A DNA stretch of 43,407 nucleotides, from assembly GCA_039805565.1 (NCBI GenBank), contig JBDLTZ010000310.1, forward strand, positions 1-43,407, read 5' to 3'. Both the position numbers and the translations under genes were made by a program. The stretch is from CALJIC01 sp039805565. GTDB lineage: Bacteria > Chloroflexota > Chloroflexia > Chloroflexales > Roseiflexaceae. This document shows, one piece after another, positions 32,491 to 40,386 of this stretch (the first letter of the stretch is position 1; every line of letters starts with the position of its first letter). A model generated the notes under the pieces. That model saw only the letters and a list, made by a program, of their open reading frames with translations, ran no database searches and had not been told where the DNA came from.

Positions 32491-32573
32491 ATGTGCTCCT
32501 GTTGTTGCTCTGCCGGGCAAGAATGGTGTGGAACGTTTTCTTTCGGGGGCTGCGCCCCCACCCCCCCCGCTTT

Positions 32574-32615
32574 GCACTCAGCACTCAGCACTCAGCACTC
32601 AGCACTCAGCACTCA
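32574..32615. repeat. Heptad array (GCACTCA / TGAGTGC type), six units, giving the dehydratase stop codon
   Basis: Six perfect or near-perfect units. On the minus strand the first unit reads TGAGTGC and its TGA is the stop of the fused dehydratase subunit. The same unit recurs at 37161-37247. Confidence 0.9.
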
Positions 32616-34844
32616 CACATCCGGCTCCCAGTCGAACGCCAGGTCGGCGGGCGGCTCGTCGCGGATCTCCTCGGTCTCACGGCGGTGGAGCAGCGCGGTC
32701 TTGACGATCAGCCGCAGCCGCGCCCAGTTATCCACCTGCACCGGCGCGGGCACCGGCGCCAGGCCCTTCGCGTAGCGCGCGGCGTTCCGCCCGATTGCCC
32801 GGTAGGTCTCCAGCGTCAGGCTAGGCGACTGCGGGAACAGCTCCAGGTTGCTCAGGCGCGCCAGCCCACGCTTATGGATGATGGTGGTGCCGCGCGACTG
32901 GATGCCCACGGCGATGCCCGAGCCGCTCAGCTGCGCCCCGGCCAGGCCGATCTCGGCGCAGTCCGAGCTGTGCTTGACCCGCACGATGCGCCCCGTCAGC
33001 CCCTCCTCGGCCACGCCGGTCAGGATCGCCGCCAGCACGTCGTCGTGCTCCAGCCCGCCGATCGTCCTGGTGAGCGCGCGCCCGAACGCCGGCCCCACCG
33101 CCACCACCACCTCGGTGCGCGTGCCCTGACGCGCCGGCCCCAGCTCGGCCAGCAGTGTGGAGGGCGTGCCGATCCGGTCGGCGATGAAGTCGTGCGGCGC
33201 GCGCGACTGGCGCAGTTGCTGCACCTCGTGCCAGCGTTCGCCCTCCAGCCGGTGCCCAGTGCCGGGCCCGCGGTAGTCGTTCGGGTCGTTGATCCCGCTC
33301 TGCACGCGGAACGCGCGGTCGAAGATCGCCGATGGCTGCAGGTAGTCGCCCGCCACGCGCTGCCGCCCCATCTCCAGGATGTTGGCCGCCGCCCGCTCGA
33401 AGCCGCGCCGCCGCAGGGCCGCCACCACCGCCAGCACCGTCTGGTCGCTCTCCAGGAAGCGGTCGGCCGCGGCAAGGTCGGCCACCACATCGCGCGCCGG
33501 CATGTCCTCGCTGGCGTGGGCCACTACCGCCGCCTCGATCTCCTCGTCGCTGATCGGCGGGAAGCCGAGCTCGTCGTACACCGCCTGGATGGCGCGGGCG
33601 GCCTCGCGGCGCGCGGCCAGCGCCTGCTCCTCGCGCACCGGGCGCGTGCCGCCGTCCACCTGCATGTCGCGCTGCAGCACGCTGTAGTCGTCGAAGTCCT
33701 CGGCGTCGAAGTTCCCCCCGCCGAACAGGTTGTCGCGCCTGGGCACTGCGCTGTAGCCGGAGAAGATCAGGTCCGTGCCGGGGATAAACTGCAGCATCAG
33801 CTTGGCCGCCTTGCGGATAGCCGAGTGCGAGGCGAGCGCGTCGTTGCCCGAGGCCACCTCCAGCCCGAGCATCGAGGCCATCAGGTTCTCGGCCAGCACC
33901 GCGCGCACGCCGCCGGGGAGCGACTCGGGCAGCGCGATGCAGGAGATCGAGCCGTTCTGTACCCCCTGGCTCCCGCCGCCGCGCGTCACGAGCAGGCAGC
34001 GCGCCTCCAGGTACAGCATCGAGCACCCCTCGGCGTGCCCCATCAGCGCCTCGGAGCCGGTGCCCGAGGTGAAGCGCACCTTGACGCCGCGCGAGGCGTA
34101 GGCCGAGGCCAGGAACGCCTTGGACCACGGCGTGTCGTCGCCGTCGGTGAAGGCGCGCTCGGTGCCGTAGACCGAGAGGGTCTCGGCGTAGGTGGTGAGC
34201 CCCTTCATCGCCAGGCGCAGCCCGAGCGACTCCTCCACCGAGCACTGGGTCAGCACGCCGCCGCGCCCGCTCTGGGTGCCGATCAGGATCGCCAGGGCGT
34301 TGAGCGGGGCGAAGCGCGCCACGCCCACCGTCGTCTCCACCTCGGCGAAGCCGCGCAGGGCGGCCTCGGCCGCGTCGGCCGCCAGCAGCGCCGGGTGCTC
34401 GCGCCGGTTGGTGACGTGGGCCTGGTTGGCGGGGGTGCGCCGCACGCGCATCTTCGCCAGCCCCATCATCATCTCCAGCACGCTCATGTGGCGCACGACC
34501 TCGCACAGCTTGGCGGGCGTACAGCCGGCCGCCAGGCGCAGCACTCGCTCGCGCGGCACGTTGATGTCGGCCAGCATGCGCGCGATCTCGAGCGCCGGCG
34601 TCGCCATCGCCTCCGGCGCGGCGGCCAGGTCCAGCGCGTGGTCGGCGATGAAGGTGTCGAGCGCGTCGAAGTCAGCGCGCCGCCTGCCGTCGAGCTCGAC
34701 AACACGCCCGTCGGCGATCTCCAGGCTTGGCTGCGGGTCGAACGGGCTGTCGGTCACCGTCAGCCCGGCCTCGGGCCACGGGTCGACGAACGTCTCGCGG
34801 TTGATGTCGCGCTGGTCAAGGATCTCGAAGCGGCGGGATCGCAT
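32613..34844 (-). CDS. pduCD: Fused large+medium subunit of B12-dependent diol/glycerol dehydratase
   Basis: 743 aa. Residues 1 to about 550 are the TIM-barrel large subunit (RRFEILDQRDINRETFVDPWP; GSGTEALMGHAEGCSMLYLE; IPGTDLIFSGYSAVPRRDN). Residues about 555-743 are the medium subunit (EVVVAVGPAFGRAL; HSSDCAEIG; GSGIAVGIQSRGTTIIHKRG, adenosylcobalamin side). Most enzymes have these as separate chains of about 550 and 220 residues. It dehydrates 1,2-propanediol or glycerol to an aldehyde. No reactivase, shell protein, or aldehyde/alcohol dehydrogenase is in view. GAGGAGG precedes ATG 34844; a TACAAT-like -10 lies at 34889-34884. The stop lies in a heptad array. Confidence 0.94.
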   Translation of the reverse strand: MRSRRFEILDQRDINRETFVDPWPEAGLTVTDSPFDPQPSLEIADGRVVELDGRRRADFDALDTFIADHALDLAAAPEAMATPALEIARMLADINVPRERVLRLAAGCTPAKLCEVVRHMSVLEMMMGLAKMRVRRTPANQAHVTNRREHPALLAADAAEAALRGFAEVETTVGVARFAPLNALAILIGTQSGRGGVLTQCSVEESLGLRLAMKGLTTYAETLSVYGTERAFTDGDDTPWSKAFLASAYASRGVKVRFTSGTGSEALMGHAEGCSMLYLEARCLLVTRGGGSQGVQNGSISCIALPESLPGGVRAVLAENLMASMLGLEVASGNDALASHSAIRKAAKLMLQFIPGTDLIFSGYSAVPRRDNLFGGGNFDAEDFDDYSVLQRDMQVDGGTRPVREEQALAARREAARAIQAVYDELGFPPISDEEIEAAVVAHASEDMPARDVVADLAAADRFLESDQTVLAVVAALRRRGFERAAANILEMGRQRVAGDYLQPSAIFDRAFRVQSGINDPNDYRGPGTGHRLEGERWHEVQQLRQSRAPHDFIADRIGTPSTLLAELGPARQGTRTEVVVAVGPAFGRALTRTIGGLEHDDVLAAILTGVAEEGLTGRIVRVKHSSDCAEIGLAGAQLSGSGIAVGIQSRGTTIIHKRGLARLSNLELFPQSPSLTLETYRAIGRNAARYAKGLAPVPAPVQVDNWARLRLIVKTALLHRRETEEIRDEPPADLAFDWEPDV

Positions 34845-34922
34845 CGCTCCTCCTCGTCTTGCGTAGCTCAGGGCTGGGCGGCTATTGTACTATAGGTGCC
34901 GGCCGAGCGCGTCCCGAACATC

Positions 34923-34951
34923 TTTACAAACGCTCACCGCTACGATATAAT
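34923..34951 (+). promoter_or_regulatory. Consensus sigma-70-type promoter of greA
   Basis: TTTACA (34923-34928) and TATAAT (34946-34951) are exactly 17 bp apart, the best promoter in the window. Transcription would start near 34958, at the foot of the first leader hairpin. Confidence 0.85.
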
Positions 34952-34957
34952 GATACA

Positions 34958-35124
34958 TGCCAGCGGCAGGTATACCGCTGGCGCTCAGGTTTTACCGGGC
35001 TGGGACTGAGAGATGGCCTCTCAGTTCTTTCATTTCCGCCGAGCCGCGGGTATCAGCCATATGCCGCGCCGCGCTGTTTATTTGCGGCATCCTGCGGCCA
35101 CGCAGTTGGAAAAGGCGAAGGACG
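34958..35124 (+). promoter_or_regulatory. Structured leader of greA, possible attenuator
   Basis: About 167 nt. Hairpin 1: GCCAGCGG (34959-34966) with CCGCTGGC (34975-34982), at the very 5' end, loop containing the palindrome GGTATACC. Hairpin 2: ACTGAGAG (35005-35012) with CTCTCAGT (35018-35025), extendable by wobble pairs, followed by the pyrimidine/T-rich TTCTTTCATTT, which resembles a leaky terminator. A GC-rich segment near 35085-35105 may fold too. No known riboswitch class was recognised. Confidence 0.55.
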
Positions 35125-35598
35125 ATGAGCGACAAACCAGCATACCTCACTCGCGACGGTCGTGCACGGCTCGAAGCTGAGCTCGAAGATCTGACCACCA
35201 GAGGCCGCAAGGACATCGCCGAGCGTATCAACGCAGCCAAGGAGCTGGGCGATATCTCCGAGAGCGGCGAGTATGAGGATGCGAAGAACCAGCAAGCTCA
35301 TCTCGAAGGCCGTATCCGCGAGATCAAGAGCATTCTCTCACGCGCCCAGATCATTGACGAGGAGAACGGCCAGGGCCACGAGGTGCGGGTCGGGTCCAAG
35401 GTGACCGTACGCATCGAGGGCGAGGATGAGGACGAGACCTGGACGATCGTCGGCAGCACCGAGGCCAAGCCCCGCGAGGGCAAGATCTCGAACGAGTCGC
35501 CGATCGGCTCGGCGCTCCTCGGCAAGCGCCCCCGCCAGAAGGTCACCGTTCAGACCCCCGACGGCATGATGAAGATGACCGTCGTCAAGATCCAGTAG
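35125..35598 (+). CDS. greA: Transcription elongation factor GreA
   Basis: 157 aa from ATG 35125 (upstream in-frame starts lie in the leader). An N-terminal coiled-coil carries the tip acidic residues in GDISESGEYEDAK (D and E needed for RNA cleavage). A C-terminal FKBP-like domain includes VGSTEAKPREGKISNESPIGSALLGK. It rescues backtracked RNA polymerase by stimulating transcript cleavage. GGCGAAGGA upstream is the ribosome binding site. A structured leader precedes it and a strong terminator follows, so it is a single-gene unit. The leader could let GreA control its own synthesis, as is known for the E. coli greA leader; no sequence similarity is claimed. Confidence 0.97.
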   Translation: MSDKPAYLTRDGRARLEAELEDLTTRGRKDIAERINAAKELGDISESGEYEDAKNQQAHLEGRIREIKSILSRAQIIDEENGQGHEVRVGSKVTVRIEGEDEDETWTIVGSTEAKPREGKISNESPIGSALLGKRPRQKVTVQTPDGMMKMTVVKIQ

Positions 35599-35622
35599 GC
35601 AGGCGCAGCCGGTCGTGAGGTG

Positions 35623-35655
35623 TCGGGGGCCGCGCGGCCCCCGATTGTTATTTTT
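35623..35655 (+). terminator. Intrinsic terminator of greA
   Basis: A perfect stem, TCGGGGGCCG (35623-35632) with CGGCCCCCGA (35635-35644), is followed by TTGTTATTTTT. Very strong. Confidence 0.92.
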
Positions 35656-35677
35656 AGCGCGAGCGCCGCTCGCAGTG

Positions 35678-35686
35678 TGGTATTAT
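35678..35686 (+). promoter_or_regulatory. Extended -10 promoter of lysS (leaderless)
   Basis: TGGTATTAT ends 7 nt before ATG 35694, so the transcript would begin at or next to the start codon. No SD is present, consistent with leaderless translation. Confidence 0.6.
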
Positions 35687-35693
35687 TAGCGCC

Positions 35694-37163
35694 ATGGAAC
35701 TCAACGATCTCCAGCAGCAGCGCGCCGCAAAGCTCGATCGGCTCCGCGCGGCCGGCATCGACCCGTACCCGCCCCGGTCCGAGCGCACCCACACGATCTC
35801 CGCCCTCCTCCAAGGCTTCGATGCGCTCGCCGAGCGGGGTGACACCGTCACCGCCGTAGGTCGGATCGTCGGGGCGCGGCGCATCATGGGCAAGCTCGCC
35901 TTCGCCCACATCGCCGACGAGAGCGGCCACCTCCAGCTCTGGCTCAGCAAGGCCGACCTGGGTGATGAGTGGTTCGCGCGCTTCCGCGACGACCTCGACA
36001 CCTTCGATGTCATCCAGGCCACCGGCACCCTGCGCCGCACGAAGACCGGCGAGCCCTCGCTGTTCGTCACCGGCCTCACGCTGCTGTCCAAGTCGATCAA
36101 CCCGCCCCCCGAGAAGTGGGAGGGCCTGCAGGACGTCGAGCAGCGCCACCGCATGCGCTACCTCGACCTGATCGTCAACCAGGAGGTGCGCGAGGTCTTC
36201 CGCACCCGCGCCAAGATCATCAGCACTATGCGCCGCTTCCTGGACGAGCGCGCGTACGTGGAGGTGGAGACCCCGACGCTCCAGCCGATCTACGGCGGCG
36301 CCTCGGCTCGGCCGTTCATCACGCACCACAACCAGCTCAAGCAGGACCTCTATCTGCGGATCGCGGTGGAGCTGTACCTCAAGCGCCTGATCGTCGGCGG
36401 GTTCGAGCGCGTCTACGAGATCAGCAAGGTGTTCCGCAACGAGGGCGTGGACCGCACCCACAACCCTGAGTTCACGATGCTGGAGTGCTACCAGGCCTAC
36501 GCGGACTACAACGATATCATGGCGCTGGTGGAGGATATGTTCCGCACTCTCGCACGCGAGCTGACCGGCGGCACGCAGATTGAGTTCCAGGGCCAGACGA
36601 TCGACTTCGGGCCGACCTGGCAGCGCGTCTCCATCCCCGAGGCGATCGTCGAGAAGACTGGCATCGACATCCTGCAGATCACCGAGCTTCGCCCGCTCCA
36701 GGAGGCGATCCGCGCCGCGGGCCTCAGGGTGGACGCGAAGCCGAGCTGGGGCAAGCAGGTGGACGAGCTGTTCAGCGAGTACGTCCAGCCGCAGCTCATC
36801 CAGCCCACCTTTATCATGGACCACCCGGTGGCGCTGTCCCCCCTGGCGAAGAAGCGGCCCGACCAGCAGCTCCTCACCGAGCGCTTCGAGCCGATCATCG
36901 CCGGGATGGAGATGGGCAACGCCTTTACCGAGCTGAACGACCCGTTTGACCAGGAGCAGCGCTTCCTGGAGCAGGGCCGCGCCTACGACGCCGGCGACGA
37001 CGAGGCGCAGCAGATGGATACGGACTACCTCAACGCGCTGATGTATGGCATGCCGCCCACCGGCGGCCTCGGCATCGGCGTGGACCGCGTGGCCATGCTC
37101 TTCTCCAACCAGCCTACCATCCGCGAGGTGATCCTGTTCCCACACCTGCGCCAGAGGGAGTGA
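35694..37163 (+). CDS. lysS: Lysyl-tRNA synthetase, class II
   Basis: 489 aa. An N-terminal OB-fold anticodon-binding domain (about 55-145) is followed by the class II core. QRHRMRYLDLIVN, FERVYEISKVFRNEGVDRTHNPEFTMLECY (motif 2 in its centre) and GLGIGVDRVAML (motif 3) are intact. It charges tRNA(Lys) in the cytoplasm. The promoter and ATG arrangement suggests a leaderless mRNA. The stop TGA (37161-37163) is the first triplet of a heptad array that forms an inverted repeat before the next operon. Confidence 0.97.
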   Translation: MELNDLQQQRAAKLDRLRAAGIDPYPPRSERTHTISALLQGFDALAERGDTVTAVGRIVGARRIMGKLAFAHIADESGHLQLWLSKADLGDEWFARFRDDLDTFDVIQATGTLRRTKTGEPSLFVTGLTLLSKSINPPPEKWEGLQDVEQRHRMRYLDLIVNQEVREVFRTRAKIISTMRRFLDERAYVEVETPTLQPIYGGASARPFITHHNQLKQDLYLRIAVELYLKRLIVGGFERVYEISKVFRNEGVDRTHNPEFTMLECYQAYADYNDIMALVEDMFRTLARELTGGTQIEFQGQTIDFGPTWQRVSIPEAIVEKTGIDILQITELRPLQEAIRAAGLRVDAKPSWGKQVDELFSEYVQPQLIQPTFIMDHPVALSPLAKKRPDQQLLTERFEPIIAGMEMGNAFTELNDPFDQEQRFLEQGRAYDAGDDEAQQMDTDYLNALMYGMPPTGGLGIGVDRVAMLFSNQPTIREVILFPHLRQRE

Positions 37164-37247
37164 GTACTGAGCACTGAGTGCTGAGTGCTGAGGATGCAAT
37201 GATAGCTCAGCACTCAGCACTCAGCACTCAGCACTCAGCACTCAGCA
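37161..37247. repeat. Inverted pair of heptad arrays (TGAGTGC / CTCAGCA) after lysS
   Basis: Left arm: five units of TGAGTGC type (37161-37195), starting at the lysS stop. Right arm: six perfect CTCAGCA units (37206-37247), the reverse complement. The arms can form a stem of over 20 bp with a loop of about 10 nt. The right arm ends 2 bp before the SD of the next gene. It may act as an end-of-operon hairpin; no T-tract. Confidence 0.88.
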
Positions 37248-37258
37248 CTGGAGGAACC

Positions 37259-37474
37259 ATGCCACGATCATTCACCGTCGAGCGCGAGAATCTGCCCGAG
37301 GTCGTCCAGGGGTGGCTGAAGGCCGTGAACCTCGCTGACGCGGAGGTGGTGGAGCTGATCTTCACTGAGGGCGAGGTGCTCCTGCGCCGCCCGGTGAGCC
37401 CGCAGCTGCGGGAGTGGGCTAGGGGGGTAGGCGACCGCTACGATAAGGTTTTTCGCGAGCTCGCCGGGCTGTGA
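37259..37474 (+). CDS. Small antitoxin-like protein upstream of the Doc-like protein
   Basis: 71 aa; GGAGGA at 37250-37255 serves ATG 37259. The middle (LADAEVVELIFTEGEVLLRRPV) looks like a swapped-hairpin AbrB/MazE-type strand pattern, and the C-terminus is helical and charged. Small size, position and a 4-bp overlap (GTGA) with a Doc-family gene suggest an antitoxin. The family assignment is inference; I do not recognise a close relative. Confidence 0.55.
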   Translation: MPRSFTVERENLPEVVQGWLKAVNLADAEVVELIFTEGEVLLRRPVSPQLREWARGVGDRYDKVFRELAGL

Positions 37475-37866
37475 ACTACCTGACGAAGCAGGATCTGCTC
37501 GACCTGCACGCCTACGCTGTCGAGCGCTACGGTGGCCGGCTCGGCATCGCCAGCCAGGACGGGGTCGCGCGCGTGGCGGACGCGCCGCTGCAGGTGATGT
37601 TCGGCTCCGAGCTCTACCCCGACCTGCCCGGCAAAGCCGCGGCGATGGTCTTCCTGCTGATCAAGAGCCGCCCGTTCCTGGCCGCCAACGAGACCACCGC
37701 GCTGCTGGCGCTTCTGCGCCTCCTGGCGATCAACGGCGCCGCGCTGGACCCCAACGTGAGCGACGCCGAGCTGCTCTGGCTTGTTCGATCGGTCAACCAG
37801 GCCGACTTAGACCGCGAGGGGCTCGAGGCCTGGCTGCGGCAGAATCTGGCGGGCCCCACTAGCTAG
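37471..37866 (+). CDS. Doc/Fic-family (death-on-curing-like) protein with degenerate active site
   Basis: 131 aa, Doc length. The fold is recognisable: NYLTKQDLLDLHAYAVERYGG at the N-terminus, YPDLPGKAAAMVFLLIKSRPF in the middle, and LLALLRLLAINGAAL after the motif. The catalytic motif HxFx(D/E)xNK(R) reads RPFLAANET (residues 67-75): His is Arg67, the acidic residue is Ala71, and Lys is Glu74; Phe69 and Asn73 remain. Doc proteins phosphorylate EF-Tu and Fic proteins AMPylate; neither is likely here without the His. GTG 37471 overlaps the preceding gene's stop. It may be an inactivated toxin, or a binding-only derivative. Confidence 0.75.
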   Translation: MNYLTKQDLLDLHAYAVERYGGRLGIASQDGVARVADAPLQVMFGSELYPDLPGKAAAMVFLLIKSRPFLAANETTALLALLRLLAINGAALDPNVSDAELLWLVRSVNQADLDREGLEAWLRQNLAGPTS

Positions 37867-37876
37867 CGGCACGCCC

Positions 37877-38872
37877 ATGCGTACAGTAATCATCACAGGG
37901 ATGAGCGGCCGACTCGCGTCGCTCGTCGCAGGCGCCCTGGCCACCCAGCCGCGCACCCGCGTGATCGGCGTCGGTCAGGAGCTCCCCCAAGACCCGCCCG
38001 ACGGCGTCCGCGCCCAGCTCTGCGATATGCGCGGCGATACGCTCCTCGACCTGCTGCGCGCCACTGGCGCCGATACGGTCATCCACCTGGACTTCCCCGA
38101 CGAGGAGCAGCCCGCCGCCTCCCGCGACGGTGGCGGGCGCGGCAATGTCTTCCGCACGATCGAGCTCCTGGGCGCCTGCGCCGCCGCCCAGGTCTCGCGC
38201 GTTGTGCTCCGTAGCAGTACGCTCGTGTACGGCGCGCGGCCGGACGCGCCGGCGTTCATCCCCGAGTCCGCGCCTGTCTTCCAGAGCGCCCACACCGGCC
38301 TGGTGCAGGGCTACGCCGAGGCCGAGCGGGTGGCGGCCGAGTTCGCCGCGCGGCACCCCTCCCTCCAGGTGTGCCCACTGCGCCTCGCCGGGATCGTCGG
38401 CGGGGGGGTCTCCTCGCCGCTGAGCCGCTACCTTGCCCGCCGCCAGCCGCCCACGATGCTCGGGTACGACCCGCGGGTACAGGTGCTGCACGCCCACGAC
38501 GCGGCTGTGGCCCTGGCGCTGGCCGCGCTGGCGGACGGCCTCACCGGCCCGGTCAATATCGCCGCGGCGCCGCCGCTCCCGCTCGGCCACATGGTGGTGC
38601 TCGCCGGCGGGCGCCCGGTGCCGCTCCCCGGCGCAGCGTTCGCCGCGTTCGAGTTCTCCCGCGAGGCGCCGCCGGGCGTCGGCGCGCTCCTCGCCGCGGC
38701 GGTGGCGCCCGCAGTGCGTACGCTGGGTGATCTGCCCTTCGACACCGCGTATCTGCGCTATGGATGCGTGGTAGATACGTGCCGCGCGCGCGACCTGCTC
38801 GGGTGGGAGCCGCAGTACACGGCCGAGCAGGCGCTACGTGAGATCGCGCCGACGCTGAAGGCCGAAGGCTGA
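37877..38872 (+). CDS. SDR-type NAD-dependent epimerase/dehydratase-like protein with altered catalytic site
   Basis: 331 aa, extended-SDR fold. The N-terminal TGMSGRLASLVAG is a TGxxGxxG variant with Ala14 as the third position. SSTLVYG is intact, and PLRLAGIVGGG follows. The Tyr-x3-Lys pair reads YAEAE: Tyr146 is present but Lys is Glu150. It is therefore likely a non-enzymatic or unusual member, possibly a nucleotide- or lipid-binding protein. No SD is seen; it starts 10 bp after the Doc-like stop and may be coupled to it. It precedes a PlsC-type acyltransferase by 66 bp. The last residues KAEG and the stop come from three GCTGAAG-type heptads. Confidence 0.78.
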   Translation: MRTVIITGMSGRLASLVAGALATQPRTRVIGVGQELPQDPPDGVRAQLCDMRGDTLLDLLRATGADTVIHLDFPDEEQPAASRDGGGRGNVFRTIELLGACAAAQVSRVVLRSSTLVYGARPDAPAFIPESAPVFQSAHTGLVQGYAEAERVAAEFAARHPSLQVCPLRLAGIVGGGVSSPLSRYLARRQPPTMLGYDPRVQVLHAHDAAVALALAALADGLTGPVNIAAAPPLPLGHMVVLAGGRPVPLPGAAFAAFEFSREAPPGVGALLAAAVAPAVRTLGDLPFDTAYLRYGCVVDTCRARDLLGWEPQYTAEQALREIAPTLKAEG

Positions 38873-38874
38873 AG
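38854..38874 (+). repeat. Short heptad array (GCTGAAG type), three units, at the SDR gene end
   Basis: Units GCTGAAG, GCCGAAG, GCTGAAG. The third supplies the in-frame TGA stop at 38870-38872; the first is out of frame. Confidence 0.65.
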
Positions 38875-38938
38875 GCGCTGGTGGGAGTCCCCGCCTTGGG
38901 GCGGCTCACGGGCCGCCCTGCAACCCGGAGAAGAACCA

Positions 38939-40369
38939 ATGACGAACGATCATACACGGTGGTCGCGGAAGGGGTCCGGCGAGGGCCAGCCCGCAACGTC
39001 ACCCTCGGACGCCGCGCCGGAGGAGATGCCCAAGGCCCAGGGGACGCAGCCGGAGGCCGCTCAGCCAGACCTTGATGAGATCGTCGAGGCCGCGGCGGGT
39101 GTGATCGAGGCGGCCCAGGCGGCTGTGGAGGGCGTGACGCAGGCCGCGGGGAAGGCCGCCGCGGATGTGGTGGAGACGGCGACCCAGGCGTCGGCGGACG
39201 TCGGGGTGACAGCGCAGGAGGCCGCCGCCGGGGTGGCCGGCGTGACTCGCGCGGCCACAGAGAAGGCGTCCGAGGAGCTCGAGGTGGCGATCGGCGGTGC
39301 TTCGGCCAATGGCGCGGTGCCCGTGGAGGCGCTGCGGGCGGAGACGGTGGCTGCGGTGGAGGAGCTCGAGGTCGAGATCCGCAACCACGGCGAGGACCAG
39401 GCCGAGGCGCGCACCGTGGCTGCGGACGCGCTGCGGCTGGTGCGCGAGAACCTCGAGCGGCTCAGCCCGCAGGCCGTGCAGCAGGTCTCGCGGATGGTGC
39501 GCGAGAACCTGCTCAACAGCGACTACCTCGACCCGGACTTCTGGCGTGGGATCGGCATGGTGCTCCAGTACCAGGCCGAGGAGACGTCGGCCCTTGTGCA
39601 GCGGCGGCTCAAGGGGGAGTACGCGCTCGATGCCTACGGCATGGACCAGGAGCTGGTCGAGATCGTGCGGCCGTTCGCCGGGTTCCTGTACCGCACCTAC
39701 TGGCGCGTGAGCGTCGAGGGGCTGGAGCACGTCCCCGACGACGGCGCGGCGCTGCTGGTGTCCAACCGCTCGGGCATCCTGCCCTGGGACAGCGCCATGA
39801 TCGCCACGGCGGTGCTCGAGGACCACCCGCAGCCGCGCCTGGTGCGGAGCCTGCACGCGAGCTGGCTCTCGAGCGTGCCGGTGATGGCCCCCGCGCTCGC
39901 TGCCTTCGGGCAGGTTCCGGCGCTACCGGAGAACGCGGCGCGGCTGCTGGACGAGGGTCAGCTGGTGTGTGTCTACCCGGAGGGTGCGCAGGGTGCGGCG
40001 AAGCTGTTCTGGAACCGCCACAAGCTTGCGCCGTTCACGGCTGAGAGGTACGTGCAGGCGGCGCTGCGGACAGGGGCGCCGATCGTGCCGGTGGCGGTGA
40101 TCGGCGGCGAGGAGTCCTACCCGGTGCTGGCCGACGCGCGCCCGGTGGCCAAGCTGCTCGGCTTCCCGTTCTTCCCGCTGACGCCGCTCTTCCCGTGGCT
40201 CGGCCCGCTCGGGCTGGTCCCACTGCCCACCCAGTGGACGATCGCCTTCGACGCGCCGATCGCCACCGTCGGGTTTGGTGCGTCGGCCGCCGACCACCCG
40301 GCCACGGTGCAGCGGCTGTGCGAGCTCGTTCGCGCGCGGGTGCAGGCGCTGCTGGAGCAAAAACGCTGA
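38939..40369 (+). CDS. PlsC-like lysophospholipid acyltransferase with long Ala-rich N-terminal region
   Basis: 476 aa; GGAGAAG precedes ATG 38939. Residues about 45-125 are Ala/Val/Glu-rich amphipathic repeats (VIEAAQAAVEGVTQAAGKAA-like), possibly a coiled-coil or lipid-surface helix. The acyltransferase domain is about 235-470. Motif I, normally with NH and a downstream Asp, reads SNRSGILPWD: the catalytic His is replaced by Arg277, while Asp284 remains. The CVYPEGAQG block and APIVPVAVIGGEE are conserved. Such proteins move acyl chains to glycerolipids at the membrane. Activity is doubtful unless Arg is tolerated. The stop TGA opens a two-unit heptad (GCTGAAG); a bidirectional terminator follows. 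Confidence 0.82.
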   Translation: MTNDHTRWSRKGSGEGQPATSPSDAAPEEMPKAQGTQPEAAQPDLDEIVEAAAGVIEAAQAAVEGVTQAAGKAAADVVETATQASADVGVTAQEAAAGVAGVTRAATEKASEELEVAIGGASANGAVPVEALRAETVAAVEELEVEIRNHGEDQAEARTVAADALRLVRENLERLSPQAVQQVSRMVRENLLNSDYLDPDFWRGIGMVLQYQAEETSALVQRRLKGEYALDAYGMDQELVEIVRPFAGFLYRTYWRVSVEGLEHVPDDGAALLVSNRSGILPWDSAMIATAVLEDHPQPRLVRSLHASWLSSVPVMAPALAAFGQVPALPENAARLLDEGQLVCVYPEGAQGAAKLFWNRHKLAPFTAERYVQAALRTGAPIVPVAVIGGEESYPVLADARPVAKLLGFPFFPLTPLFPWLGPLGLVPLPTQWTIAFDAPIATVGFGASAADHPATVQRLCELVRARVQALLEQKR

Positions 40370-40386
40370 AGGCTGAGAGAATCGAG

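Noticed and set aside
32545..32568. GGGGGC/GCCCCC hairpin and C8 tract as a terminator or phase switch in the dehydratase operon
   Set aside because: No T-tract follows on the transcribed strand and the run is outside any coding frame; nothing shows a function.
32472..34895. Long plus-strand frame of over 800 codons opposite the diol dehydratase
   Set aside because: His/Arg/Gln-rich translation typical of an antisense frame in GC-rich DNA; the opposite strand has clear homology.
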